64,000 bases of DNA from Hermatobates lingyangjiaoensis (GCA_026182355.1 JAPFBL010000538.1:1-64000), one strand, 5' to 3'. Positions 33,901 to 42,152 are shown, counted from the stretch's first letter. The notes: a model not told the origin generated them from the sequence alone. Numbers and translations: made by a program.

Positions 33901-36900
33901 CATAAGATAGGCTTGTTTTTTTTTTAATGTCCTGGAGAGCTTCCAAGGCATTAGTGACGATGAGCTGGGTGAGTTGAAGACACGTCACGCAGTTGACAAG
34001 TCTACTGGTGTACAGGACATAAGATAGGCTTGTTTTTTTTTAATGTCCTGGAGAGCTTCCAAGGCATTAGTGACGATGAGCTGGGTGAGTTGAAGACACG
34101 TCACGCAGTTGACAAGTCTGCTGGTGTACAGGACATAAGATAGGCTTGTTTTTTTTTTAATGTCCTGGAGAGCTTCCAGGCATTAGTGACGATGAGCTGG
34201 GTGAGTTGAAGACACGTCACGCAGTTGACAAGTCTACTGGTGTACAGGACATAAGATAGGCTTGTTTTTTTTTTTAATGTCCTGGAGAGCTTCCAGGGCA
34301 TTAGTGACGATGAGCTGGGTGAGTTGAAGACACGTCACGCAGTTGACAAGTCTACTGGTGTACAGGACATAAGATAGGCTTGTTTTTTTTTTTAATGTCC
34401 TGGAGAGCTTCCTGGGCATTAGTGACGATGAGCTGGGTGAGTTGAAGACACGTCACGCAGTTGACAAGTCTGCTGGTGTACAGGACATAAGATAGGCTTG
34501 TTTTTTTTTTTAATGTCCTGGAGAGCTTCCAGGGCATTAGTGACGATGAGCTGGGTGAGTTGAAGACACGTCACGCAGTTGACAAGTCTACTAGTGTACA
34601 GGACATAAGATAGGCTTGTTTTTTTTTTTAATGTCCTGGAGAGCTTCCAGGGCATTAGTGACGATGAGCTGGGTGAGTTGAAGACACGTCACGCAGTTGA
34701 CAAGTCTGCTGGTGTACAGGACATAAGATAGGCTTGTTTTTTTTTTAATGTCCTGGAGAGCTTCCAGGGCATTAGTGACGATGAGCTGGGTGAGTTGAAG
34801 ACACGTCACGCAGTTGACAAGTCTACTGGTGTACAGGACATAAGATAGGCTTGTTTTTTTTTTAATGTCCTGGAGAGCTTCCTGGGCATTAGTGACGATG
34901 AGCTGGGTGAGTTGAAGACACGTCACGCAGTTGACAAGTCTGCTGGTGTACAGGACATAAGATAGGCTTGTTTTTTTTTTTAATGTCCTGGAGAGCTTCC
35001 AGGGCATTAGTGACGATGAGCTGGGTGAGTTGAAGACACGTCACGCAGTTGACAAGTCTACTGGTGTACAGGACATAAGATAGGCTTGTTTTTTTTTTTA
35101 ATGTCCTGGAGAGCTTCCAGGGCATTAGTGACGATGAGCTGGGTGAGTTGAAGACACGTCACGCAGTTGACAAGTCTACTGGTGTACAGGACATAAGATA
35201 GGCTTGTTTTTTTTTTTAATGTCCTGGAGAGCTTCCAGGGCATTAGTGACGATGAGCTGGGTGAGTTGAAGACACGTCACGCAGTTGACAAGTCTACTGG
35301 TGTACAGGACATAAGATAGGCTTGTTTTTTTTTTAATGTCCTGGAGAGCTTCCAGGGCATTAGTGACGATGAGCTGGGTGAGTTGAAGACACGTCACGCA
35401 GTTGACAAGTCTACTGGTGTACAGGACATAAGATAGGCTTGTTTTTTTTTTTAATGTCCTGGAGAGCTTCCAGGGCATTAGTGACGATGAGCTGGGTGAG
35501 TTGAAGACACGTCACGCAGTTGACAAGTCTACTGGTGTACAGGACATAAGATAGGCTTGTTTTTTTTTTAATGTCCTGGAGAGCTTCCTGGGCATTAGTG
35601 ACGATGAGCTGGGTGAGTTGAAGACACGTCACGCAGTTGACAAGTCTGCTGGTGTACAGGACATAAGATAGGCTTGTTTTTTTTTTTAATGTCCTGGAGA
35701 GCTTCCAGGGCATTAGTGACGATGAGCTGGGTGAGTTGAAGACACGTCACGCAGTTGACAAGTCTACTGGTGTACAGGACATAAGATAGGCTTGTTTTTT
35801 TTTTTAATGTCCTGGAGAGCTTCCAGGGCATTAGTGACGATGAGCTGGGTGAGTTGAAGACACGTCACGCAGTTGACAAGTCTACTGGTGTACAGGACAT
35901 AAGATAGGCTTGTTTTTTTTTTAATGTCCTGGAGAGCTTCCAGGGCATTAGTGACGATGAGCTGGGTGAGTTGAAGACACGTCACGCAGTTGACAAGTCT
36001 ACTGGTGTACAGGACATAAGATAGGCTTGTTTTTTTTTTTAATGTCCTGGAGAGCTTCCAGGGCATTAGTGACGATGAGCTGGGTGAGTTGAAGACACGT
36101 CACGCAGTTGACAAGTCTACTGGTGTACAGGACATAAGATAGGCTTGTTTTTTTTTTTAATGTCCTGGAGAGCTTCCTGGGCATTAGTGACGATGAGCTG
36201 GGTGAGTTGAAGACACGTCACGCAGTTGACAAGTCTGCTGGTGTACAGGACATAAGATAGGCTTGTTTTTTTTTTTAATGTCCTGGAGAGCTTCCAGGGC
36301 ATTAGTGACGATGAGCTGGGTGAGTTGAAGACACGTCACGCAGTTGACAAGTCTACTGGTGTACAGGACATAAGATAGGCTTGTTTTTTTTTTAATGTCC
36401 TGGAGAGCTTCCTGGGCATTAGTGACGATGAGCTGGGTGAGTTGAAGACACGTCACGCAGTTGACAAGTCTGCTGGTGTACAGGACATAAGATAGGCTTG
36501 TTTTTTTTTTAATGTCCTGGAGAGCTTCCAGGGCATTAGTGACGATGAGCTGGGTGAGTTGAAGACACGTCACGCAGTTGACAAGTCTACTGGTGTACAG
36601 GACATAAGATAGGCTTGTTTTTTTTTTTAATGTCCTGGAGAGCTTCCTGGGCATTAGTGACGATGAGCTGGGTGAGTTGAAGACACGTCACGCAGTTGAC
36701 AAGTCTGCTGGTGTACAGGACATAAGATAGGCTTGTTTTTTTTTTTAATGTCCTGGAGAGCTTCCAGGGCATTAGTGACGATGAGCTGGGTGAGTTGAAG
36801 ACACGTCACGCAGTTGACAAGTCTACTGGTGTACAGGACATAAGATAGGCTTGTTTTTTTTTTTAATGTCCTGGAGAGCTTCCAGGGCATTAGTGACGAT

Positions 36901-39323
36901 GAGCTGGGTGAGTTGAAGACACGTCACGCAGTTGACAAGTCTACTGGTGTACAGGACATAAGATAGGCTTGTTTTTTTTTTAATGTCCTGGAGAGCTTCC
37001 AGGGCATTAGTGACGATGAGCTGGGTGAGTTGAAGACACGTCACGCAGTTGACAAGTCTACTGGTGTACAGGACATAAGATAGGCTTGTTTTTTTTTTTA
37101 ATGTCCTGGAGAGCTTCCTGGGCATTAGTGACGATGAGCTGGGTGAGTTGAAGACACGTCACGCAGTTGACAAGTCTGCTGGTGTACAGGACATAAGATA
37201 GGCTTGTTTTTTTTTTTAATGTCCTGGAGAGCTTCCAAGGCATTAGTGACGATGAGCTGGGTGAGTTGAAGACACGTCACGCAGTTGACAAGTCTACTGG
37301 TGTACAGGACATAAGATAGGCTTGTTTTTTTTTTTAATGTCCTGGAGAGCTTCCAGGGCATTAGTGACGATGAGCTGGGTGAGTTGAAGACACGTCACGC
37401 AGTTGACAAGTCTGACTGGTGTACAGGACATAAGATAGGCTTGTTTTTTTTTTAATGTCCTGGAGAGCTTCCAAGGCATTAGTGACGATGAGCTGGGTGA
37501 GTTGAAGACACGTCACGCAGTTGACAAGTCTACTGGTGTACAGGACATAAGATAGGCTTGTTTTTTTTTTTAATGTCCTCGTTGAGAGCTTCCAGGGCAT
37601 TAGTGACGATGAGCTGGGTGAGTTGAAGACACGTCACGCAGTTGACAAGTCTACTGGTGTACAGGACATAAGATAGGCTTGTTTTTTTTTTAATGTCCTG
37701 GAGAGCTTCCGGGCATTAGTGACGATGAGCTGGGTGAGTTGAAGACACGTCACGCAGTTGACAAGTCTACTGGTGTACAGGACATAAGATAGGCTTGTTT
37801 TTTTTTTAATGTCCTGGAGAGCTTCCAGGGCATTAGTGACGATGAGCTGGGTGAGTTGAAGACACGTCACGCAGTTGACAAGTCTACTGGTGTACAGGAC
37901 ATAAGATAGGCTTGTTTTTTTTTTAAATGTCTTGGAGAGCTTCCAAGGCATTAGTGACGATGAGCTGGGTGAGTTGAAGACACGTCACGCAGTTGACAAG
38001 TCTACTGGTGTACAGGGCATAAGATAGGCTTGTTTTTTTTTAAATGTTAATAACCTCCAAGATTAGTGACCAGCACGTTCCATGCAGACAGTTTCAGGAC
38101 TACCGTACGACTCTTAGGAGTTGGGTAGTGTCCCAATGACAGGAAAACACTAGAAGACAATATTGAAATATTGTATCAAGGAAATGACCATAGGAAGCTA
38201 CATATTATTGAATCGTTAAGTATAAAAAAGAAGAAGCCAAACCTATACGATCAGACCGTTTGTTTTTCTAGAATTTTAAATTTACATACGTGATAAGAAC
38301 TAAATAGTGTAAATAATGTTGTGTAAGTTTGTTTTAGTATAATTAGATGTACTAAACCGCTTGTTGTGGTTGAAAGATCTTAGTATTTTTTTTTTAAATA
38401 TCATATTGTGGTTTGATCTTTGATTTTTATTTCACGTGTTTATGTGAAATATTCTATGTATACAAACTTTAACACATCGGAAAGAACAGAGAAAATCACT
38501 GCAGAACTAACTTCGATATTTTGACATCCGTCGTCATGAGGACGGTGCAAATGTGCTCGAACAAGCTTTCGACTTGCACACAAGTCATCGTCAGGTTAAT
38601 GATATGGATAATCAAATGTATTTATATAACAAAAAGGAAAGAAAAGGCAAGCCACTGAGATTGCAGGCTCAGCTCAAATAAGACTGCCATGTTAGACATG
38701 ATGCGATTGGTTAGATGTGCCGGTCAGCATGACTAAAGCACAAAGTCTAAACCTTATTTGTGCACATTTTAATTCTTGTAAGTACCATTTTTTCAATTTG
38801 TTTTCTTTCACCGTATTTTTTTTTGTCCATTGTAATTGTTGTTTTTTCTATTAATATTAATATTGTTGTTTGTAATTAATACATTTAATACCAGCCCACC
38901 GTAGAATTGTTAGGAAATTGGAGCAGACCAGCTTTAAAATCGTCCAACGTGGAGGCTGCTGTGTATTTTAATGAAACATGCTCTGTCTATTATGTACATA
39001 TTTTATGTTATACATATGTGCATATACTATTTTATGTATATGTTATTTTGTTAATGTGTAGATCTTGTATAGCATTTATTATTTTTATTGTTTATTAATA
39101 TATGTTTGAGTGCTTGCAGACTTACTCCGCAGAGGTTTGTTAATCTGTGCTCTTTCTGTTGACAGCTACTCAGATCTGGGAACAAGGTGAGAACAAGATC
39201 AACAGCATGGATTTCGCCGAAGCCATTGACTCTACTGATCTTGAAGAACTTGCTTTTACCGATGACTTCATTATAGAACTGTGGGGAGTTATCACTGATG
39301 CAAGGGCAGGTCGGCTCAAGTAG
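19652..39323 (+). CDS. GIPC: GIPC PDZ adaptor gene (C-terminal six exons)
   Basis: Six exons (19652-19748, 24097-24230, 27797-27935, 32725-32831, 33535-33616, 39166-39323) join in phase to ~238 codons ending in TAG. The order is the end of GH1 ([26 protein letters not shown]), the PDZ domain ([13 protein letters not shown] with SLGLTI as the peptide-binding loop, then YAFIKRIKE and VGDHIERID), a basic linker, and GH2 ([32 protein letters not shown]). GIPC proteins are cytosolic adaptors: the PDZ domain binds receptor tails and GH2 binds myosin VI for endosome transport. Animal GIPCs are ~330 residues, so ~95 N-terminal residues are missing from the window. The introns hold PLEs, a SINE, a MITE and two minisatellites. 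All splice sites are GT-AG, so the gene looks functional. Confidence 0.95.
19760..20030. other. Intronic, CA/GT microsatellites
   Basis: No coding content. ACACAC and GTGTGT tracts at 19940-20020 lead into a (TA)n next to a PLE end. Confidence 0.5.
20253..20288 (-). ncRNA. Hammerhead ribozyme, canonical core
   Basis: UAC-CUGAGGA-U-GGC/GCC-GAAA-GCUU-GUA. Stem III is AGCU. Confidence 0.75.
20601..20636 (+). ncRNA. Hammerhead motif, core mutated
   Basis: Inverted partner of 20253-20288, but the core is CUGAGAA (G8 changed to A, C3 unchanged), so the 3-8 pair is broken. Confidence 0.6.
21030..21066 (+). ncRNA. Hammerhead ribozyme, CUGAUGA core
   Basis: UAC-CUGAUGA-U-GAUUUC/GAAAUC-GAAA-GCUU-GUA. 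A textbook core. The N-terminal PLE fragment at 21125-21215 lies downstream. Confidence 0.8.
21125..21215 (+). pseudogene. PLE N-terminal fragment
   Basis: Reads [20 protein letters not shown] and VYFNN, close to the frames at 20060-20160. Cut by (TA)n. Confidence 0.6.
21318..21356 (-). ncRNA. Hammerhead ribozyme, UUGAAAA core (U3-A8)
   Basis: GCC-UUGAAAA-U-GCCAAA/UUUGGC-GAAA-C-GUC-GGC. Stems I and II are perfect. The only departure from the consensus core is the paired 3/8 change (N7 is A). Confidence 0.75.
21464..21502 (+). ncRNA. Hammerhead motif, UUGAAAA core
   Basis: Inverted copy of 21318-21356, with one change in stem I (AGC for GGC) and one in stem II. Confidence 0.65.
21562..22500. 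other. Intronic, no gene seen
   Basis: AT-rich DNA without recognised repeats or coding motifs, apart from the start of a decayed PLE at its right edge. Confidence 0.4.
22504..23560 (-). pseudogene. PLE reverse transcriptase remnant
   Basis: Read on the minus strand with several frameshifts. [20 protein letters not shown] matches the N-terminal RT region of PLEs. Then come [16 protein letters not shown], and a longer frame (22504-22764) with [20 protein letters not shown] and EIFLRELE, the RT motif around the invariant MG.P.S. The YxDD catalytic motif was not found. This is the only RT core recognised in the window, and it lies in a GIPC intron. Confidence 0.75.
23565..23755. other. Intronic AT-rich DNA
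   Basis: No feature recognised. Confidence 0.35.
23760..23985 (+). mobile_element. SINE fragment (5' head missing)
   Basis: Body words TTAAAAGACCCTACTCT, CAATGTAGAATG and GGCTACTGTAACCTAACC are shared with the SINE at 43025-43330 (CATTAAAGATCTCTACTCT, CAATGTAGAATC, CACTGCAACCTAA). The tRNA-like head is not visible. Confidence 0.65.
24097..24230 (+). CDS. GIPC: GIPC exon, first half of PDZ domain
   Basis: Acceptor TTTTTCAG, donor ACAG|GTGAGC. Completes the split Gly codon, then encodes [20 protein letters not shown] and [20 protein letters not shown], ending in phase 0. Confidence 0.93.
24290..24450 (+). pseudogene. Partial tandem duplicate of the PDZ exon and its donor
   Basis: From GAAGACTCGTTAGGG it repeats the exon's 3' two-thirds, with an 18-base (six-codon) deletion removing IKRIKE, then the donor CAG|GTGAGCAG and the following intron bases. 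The exon's 5' third is absent. If spliced from the upstream exon at the CAG near 24292, the frame meets TAG, so it is probably not used. Confidence 0.85.
24468..24488. repeat. G homopolymer, ~20 bases
   Basis: An uninterrupted G run between the duplicated exon and the minisatellite. Potential G-quadruplex or replication block. Confidence 0.9.
24500..25360 (+). repeat. ~49-bp minisatellite from intron-2 donor region
   Basis: Unit words are GGGTTTCAGTAAGTG, TCTAGGAGACTACTTGATTG and GTGAATAGG. TTTCAGTAAGTG and AAGTGAAT also occur just after the real donor and its duplicate (24240-24270, 24405-24432), so the array appears seeded there. Roughly 15 units; later units are more alike. Each unit carries GTAAGT. 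Confidence 0.85.
25364..25760. other. Intronic, no gene seen
   Basis: An 84-residue open frame (25364-25618) has no recognised motif and no splice support. Confidence 0.35.
25765..25984 (-). mobile_element. PLE N-terminal fragment with ribozyme
   Basis: After the hammerhead the minus strand reads [10 protein letters not shown], then in another frame [19 protein letters not shown], the N-terminal PLE motif, with one stop and one frameshift. Confidence 0.6.
25946..25984 (-). ncRNA. Hammerhead ribozyme, CUGAUGA core
   Basis: GUC-CUGAUGA-U-GAAU/AUUC-GAAA-UAUGUC-GAC. Stem III AUAUGU pairs with one G-U. Confidence 0.75.
26080..26410 (+). pseudogene. PLE GIY-YIG endonuclease fragment
   Basis: The plus strand reads [20 protein letters not shown] and GTTTTSSSR, then a TGA, then [20 protein letters not shown]. 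This is the Y-YSC...YIG-T core and following LRRxLTMHL helix seen at 62.6-63.2 kb. It is oriented opposite to the neighbouring ribozyme. Confidence 0.7.
26453..27421 (-). pseudogene. PLE endonuclease, second copy with the same amber stop
   Basis: Nearly identical in reverse to 5120-5840: [35 protein letters not shown]-type Cys motif and FYVS followed by TAG, then [20 protein letters not shown] and [14 protein letters not shown]. The tail is cut just after the LLG motif. Differences from the 4.9-kb copy include G for E after SDR and V for A before PSISYRKP. It lies in a GIPC intron, antisense to the gene. Confidence 0.8.
27487..27521 (+). ncRNA. Hammerhead motif lacking stem II
   Basis: UGCUCU-CUGAUGA-(6 bases)-GAAA-GGCAUC-AGAGCA. 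Stem I is perfect, stem II is lost. Confidence 0.5.
27797..27935 (+). CDS. GIPC: GIPC exon, second half of PDZ domain
   Basis: Acceptor GTTTTAG, donor TTTT|GTAAGT. Encodes [20 protein letters not shown] and [20 protein letters not shown], then PLKAGF. Ends with one base of a split codon. Confidence 0.93.
28014..28165. repeat. GT/GA microsatellite in intron
   Basis: (GT)n and (GA)n blocks just after the exon donor. Confidence 0.9.
28205..28260 (+). ncRNA. Decayed hammerhead, GACU/AGUC family
   Basis: GACU-CUGACCA-A-GACUG...UGGUU-GACA-GAUCUU-AGUC. Core and GAAA are mutated. Stem II is GACUG/UGGUU. Confidence 0.5.
28395..28434 (-). ncRNA. Hammerhead-like motif, U(A)UGAAAA class
   Basis: Same layout as at 994-1032, with an A for C change before GAAAC. 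Confidence 0.5.
28459..28499 (+). ncRNA. Hammerhead-like motif, U(A)UGAAAA class
   Basis: GCC/GGC stem I, and GAAA-CGUU after a stem II altered to GUAUUU/AAAACC. Confidence 0.5.
28668..28698 (-). ncRNA. Hammerhead ribozyme, weak stem II
   Basis: CUC-CUGAAGA-C-GG...CC-GAAA-AUUU-GAG, as at 17279-17309. Confidence 0.6.
29143..29174 (+). ncRNA. Hammerhead motif, one inserted base
   Basis: Inverted partner of 28668-28698, with an extra A before GG. Confidence 0.5.
29250..29520. repeat. Palindrome with CTGATGACGAGGACATCG end
   Basis: AACTATATTGACACAAAGAA and inverse at 29485-29505. The centre is GTCGTTGTC repeats near 29375. Confidence 0.75.
29818..30100 (-). pseudogene. PLE GIY-YIG endonuclease fragment
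   Basis: Minus-strand frame: [77 protein letters not shown], to a stop. The GIY-YIG second half and catalytic helix are clear. The N-terminal Cys motif is partial. Confidence 0.75.
30224..30650 (+). pseudogene. PLE RT C-terminus and linker
   Basis: [39 protein letters not shown], then across a stop and frameshift [20 protein letters not shown] and KIAYKVKKV. These are the conserved PLE segments between RT and endonuclease. Confidence 0.7.
30814..30851 (+). ncRNA. Hammerhead ribozyme
   Basis: GUC-CUGAAGA-U-GUC...GGC-GAAA-C-GUC-GGC. Stems I and II each contain G-U pairs. Confidence 0.65.
31062..31105 (-). ncRNA. Hammerhead-like motif, core A3
   Basis: GGCA-AUGAGGA-U-GGUUUU/AAAACC-GAAA-CGUU-UGCC. 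Stem I has four pairs. Position 3 is A, which cannot pair with G8. Confidence 0.5.
31408..31445 (+). ncRNA. Hammerhead motif, weak stem II
   Basis: UGCUCU-CUGAUGA-...-GAAA-GGCCUU-AGAGCA. Stem I and stem III (AGGCCU) are intact, stem II is lost. Confidence 0.55.
31615..31652 (-). ncRNA. Hammerhead-like motif, U(A)UGAAAA class
   Basis: GCC/GGC, decayed stem II, GAAA-CGUU. Confidence 0.5.
31750..31788 (+). ncRNA. Hammerhead-like motif, U(A)UGAAAA class
   Basis: Same as at 994-1032 base for base over the core and stems. Confidence 0.6.
31860..32390. other. Intronic, no gene seen
   Basis: AT-rich with (TA)n. Carries ATCAAACGGTCGATATATTATTG-type words shared with 6548-6580. Confidence 0.4.
32412..32690. 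repeat. Palindrome of PLE ends next to GIPC exon 4
   Basis: ATCAAACCACAAAAAG and inverse. Hammerheads on both arms (minus 32451-32493 intact; plus ~32575-32616 with stem I changed). The left arm has a partial internal duplication of the core region (32499-32531). Confidence 0.75.
32451..32493 (-). ncRNA. Hammerhead ribozyme, GACU/AGUC stem I
   Basis: Same as at 10592-10634. Confidence 0.75.
32725..32831 (+). CDS. GIPC: GIPC exon, basic linker
   Basis: Acceptor TTTTTTGTTTCAG, donor GGAG|GTATAA. Completes a split Ser codon, then encodes [20 protein letters not shown] and [15 protein letters not shown], matching the Gly/Arg/Ser-rich PDZ-GH2 linker and TLRL-type strand of GIPC. Acceptor lies ~35 bp from PLE end sequence. 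Confidence 0.88.
32859..33466. mobile_element. pogo/Tigger-like MITE, ~600 bp
   Basis: Terminal inverted repeats CAGTGGACCCTCGAAATCGC and GCAATTTCGAGGCTCTGCTG, each flanked by TA (TACAG...CTGTA). That is the TIR style and TA target of pogo/Tigger elements. No transposase frame inside. Confidence 0.75.
33535..33616 (+). CDS. GIPC: GIPC exon, start of GH2
   Basis: Acceptor TTTTGATTTCAG, donor GCTGG|GTGAGT. Encodes [20 protein letters not shown] and GISDDEL plus one base. Its last 38 bases and donor form the first unit of the array that follows. Confidence 0.93.
33579..38043 (+). repeat. 38-unit, ~118-bp minisatellite made from exon end plus splice donor
   Basis: Each unit: CTGGAGAGCTTCC, GGGCATTAGTGACGATGAGC, TGGGTGAGTTGAAGACACG, TCACGCAGTTGACAAGTCT, GTACAGGACATAAGATAGG, then TTG and 9-12 T. 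The first unit is the real exon 5 end. I counted 38 occurrences of GACGATGAGCTGGGTGAG (33605 to 37958), mean spacing 117.6 bp. Units are almost identical. The many minus-strand frames starting [12 protein letters not shown] are by-products. Confidence 0.97.
38044..38500. other. Intronic, decayed PLE end
   Basis: 38355-38460 has CCGCTTGTTGTGGTTGAAAG and TTCACGTGTTTATGTGAAAT from the common PLE end family. The rest is unassigned. Confidence 0.45.
38560..38597 (-). ncRNA. Hammerhead ribozyme, canonical core
   Basis: AAC-CUGACGA-U-GACUUG/CAAGUC-GAAA-GCUU-GUU. Stem III is AGCU. Confidence 0.8.
38897..38985 (+). pseudogene. PLE N-terminal fragment
   Basis: [18 protein letters not shown] in one frame and [11 protein letters not shown] in the next. 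This is the N-terminal PLE motif with a frameshift. Confidence 0.6.
39166..39323 (+). CDS. GIPC: GIPC terminal exon, end of GH2
   Basis: Acceptor TGTTGACAG. Completes the split Ala codon, then [40 protein letters not shown] and [11 protein letters not shown] before TAG (39321-39323). The D-F-I-ELWG-I-DA-AGR ending matches the GIPC C-terminus. Confidence 0.94.
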
Positions 39324-40915
39324 CTACCTGCTGGGGTGTCGTTAGTGATGCCAGAGCAGGTACTTCTAAGTAGCTACCACCTGTTGGGGTATCATTACTA
39401 TAACCAGAGCAGGTACTCTCAAGTAGCTACCTGCTGGGGTGTCATTACTGATGCTGGAGCAGGATTCTCAAATAGCTACCTGCTGGAGTGTCATTACTGA
39501 TGCCAGAACAGGTACTCTCAAATAGCTACCTGCTAGGCGATCATTACTGATACCAGAGCAGGTACTCTCAAGTAGCTACCTCTTGGGGAGTCATTACTGA
39601 TACCAGAACAGATACTCTCAAATAGCTACCTGCTAGGCGATCATTACTGATACCAGAGCAGGTACTCTCAAGTAGCTACCTCTTGGGGAGTCATTACTGA
39701 TACCAGAACAGATACTCTCAAATAGCTACCTGCTAGGTGATCATTACTGATACCAGAGCAGGTACCTTTAAGTAGCTACCTGTTGGGGTGTCATTATTGA
39801 TACCAGAGCAGGTACTCTCAAATAGCTACCTGCTAGGCGATCATTACTGATACCAGAGCAGGTACTCTCAAGTACTTACCTGCTGCGGTGTCATTACTGA
39901 TGCCGGAACAGGTACTCTCAAATAGCTACCTGCTAGGCGATCATTACTGATACCAGAGCAGGTACTCTCAAGTACTTACCTGCTGCGGTGTCATTACTGA
40001 TGCCGGAACAGGTACTCTCAAATAGTTACCTCCTAGGTGATCATTACTGATACCAGAGCAGGTACTCTCAAGTACTTACCTGCTGCGGTGTCATTACTGA
40101 TGCCGGAACAGGTACTCTCAAATAGTTACCTCCTAGGTGATCATTACTGATACCAGAGCAGGTACCTTTAAGTAGCTACCTGTTGGGGTGTCATTATTGA
40201 TACCAGAGCAGGTACTCTCAAATAGCTACCTCTTGGGGAGTCATTACTGATACCAGAACGGATACTCTCAAATAGCTACCTCTTGGGGTGTCATTACTGA
40301 TACCAGAGCAGGTACTCTCAAGTAGCTACCTCTTGGGGAGTCATTACTGATACCAGAACAGATACTCTCAAATAGCTACCTGCTAGGCGATCATTACTGA
40401 TACCAGAGCAGGTACTCTCAAGTAGGTACCTCTTGGGGAGTCATTACTGATACCAGAACAGATACTCTCAAATAGCTACCTGCTAGGTGATCATTACTGA
40501 TACCAGAGCAGGTACTCTCAAGTAGCTACCTCTTGGGGAGTCATTACTGATACCAGAACAGATACTCTCAAATAGCTACCTGCTAGGTGATCATTACTGA
40601 TACCAGAGCAGGTACTCTCAAGTAGCTACCTCTTGGGGAGTCATTACTGATACCAGAACAGATACTCTCAAATAGCTACCTGCTAGGTGATCATTACTGA
40701 TACCAGAGCAGGTACCTTTAAGTAGCTACCTGTTGGGGTGTCATTATTGATACCGGAGCAGGTACTCTCAAATAGCTACCTGCTAGGCGATCATTACTGA
40801 TACCAGAGCAGGTACTCTCAAGTACTTACCTGCTGCGGTGTCATTACTGAGCCATAGCAGGTACTCTCAAGTAGTTACCTTCTAGGGTGTCATTACTGAT
40901 ACCAGAGGAGGTACA
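39285..40915 (+). repeat. ~50-bp minisatellite from the GIPC stop-codon region
   Basis: Unit: GGGGTGTCATTACTGAT, ACCAGAGCAGGTACTCTC, AAGTAGCTACCTGCT. The first unit is the coding end GGGGAGTTATCACTGATGC, AAGGGCAGGTCGGCTCAAG, TAGCTACCTGCT. About 32 units, with variants alternating in higher-order blocks. It would lie in the 3' UTR. Confidence 0.93.
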
Positions 40916-41560
40916 TGTTTGAGCAGCTACCTGCTTTGTAGCCGTTACTCATGCAGAAAGGTTGATTCAAGTAGCTACTGATAAACTACCTGCCAGCGAG
41001 TCATTACTGATATAAGAGAAAGCACCTGCTCTAAGCAGTTACCTGCTATCCCACCGTACAATGCTACTAAACAACATCGTTTTCAGCCTTTGCAACTAAT
41101 ATGTATTACCTAGGTAGAGTTGCTGGTCATCTTTGTGTAGCTAACCGTCTCGAATTGGTCTTCCCTAAATTCCCTAATTGCAGAAGAGTTTGCTCGAATG
41201 GACCTTCTCGAAATTCTATGATTCCAGAAGAGTTTGCTTGTGAATAGTATGTTTCCTGTCAACAACCAAGTGACAGTGCCGTATACATAACATTATGAAA
41301 CATTGTAATTCCTTCACAGTTTATTTTTAAACTTCCACTGTGTGAATATATAGCTTTGAGTAAGGTAATAAACCTGGCTGTAAATATTTGTGATATAAAT
41401 ATATATATATATTTAGATTGTTTTATATTTGAAAAGTTGTTACATTTATTGTAGATTTATATTATTTGTAAATATATTATATTTGTGTTTTTTTTCTTTT
41501 GTTTATAGGACCACACAGGTACCTTATTAGTATTAACTGTAGTAATCCAACCCCCCTCCC
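40916..41560 (+). other. Probable GIPC 3' UTR or flank
   Basis: Degraded repeat units continue to ~41060, then AT-rich DNA. AATAAA at 41367-41372 is a possible polyadenylation signal, followed by T-rich sequence. The transcript end is not proven. Confidence 0.35.
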
Positions 41561-41576
41561 CCCTTACATGTGTGTG

Positions 41577-41765
41577 TATGATCAAACCACAATAACGGGA
41601 AAGCAAGACTAAGATCTTTCAACCGTAACAAGCGGTCTTCGTCAGATTCAAAAACCCAACTGAAACACTACATGCCCAACACATCTGGTGAGGGGTTGAG
41701 AGGAGTGGGAGGGAAGAGTGGTATTTTAAAAGGGTGTGAAGTGCAGGAAAGAAAATATATATATA
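41577..41765 (-). mobile_element. PLE end with hammerhead
   Basis: ATGATCAAACCACAATAA, then on the minus strand a hammerhead (about 41608-41651) whose outer stem I base is changed (AATC for AGTC). Confidence 0.6.
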
Positions 41766-42120
41766 TAAACTCTTGGTTGGGATTTGACTCTGACGATGAC
41801 CTCTTGTTACGGTTAAAGATCTTAGTTTTTTTTTCTCATTTCTTATTGTGGTTTGAACGTTGATTGTTATTTCACGTGTTAATTGTGAAATGTCTATATA
41901 TATAAAAAGATTTCATATTGGTGGTTTGATCATTGATATATATATATATATAAAACTCTTGGTTGGGATTTGACTCTGACGATGACCGCTTGTTACGGTT
42001 AAAGATCTTAGTTTTTTTTCTCATTTCTTATTGTGGTTTGAACGTTGATTGTTATTTCACGTGTTAATTGTGAAATGTTTATATATATAAAAAGATTTCA
42101 TATTGGTGGTTTGATCATTG

Positions 42121-42152
<32 letters not shown>

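Noticed and set aside
33430..37951. Many minus-strand ORFs of 60-156 codons beginning [12 protein letters not shown] or [12 protein letters not shown]
   Set aside because: They are frames through the 118-bp tandem array, antisense to the exon-derived unit, and shift with poly-T length. No sign of a gene.
33579..40915. CRISPR-like regular repeats
   Set aside because: Units are contiguous with no unique spacers, derive from GIPC exon ends, and the DNA is eukaryotic.
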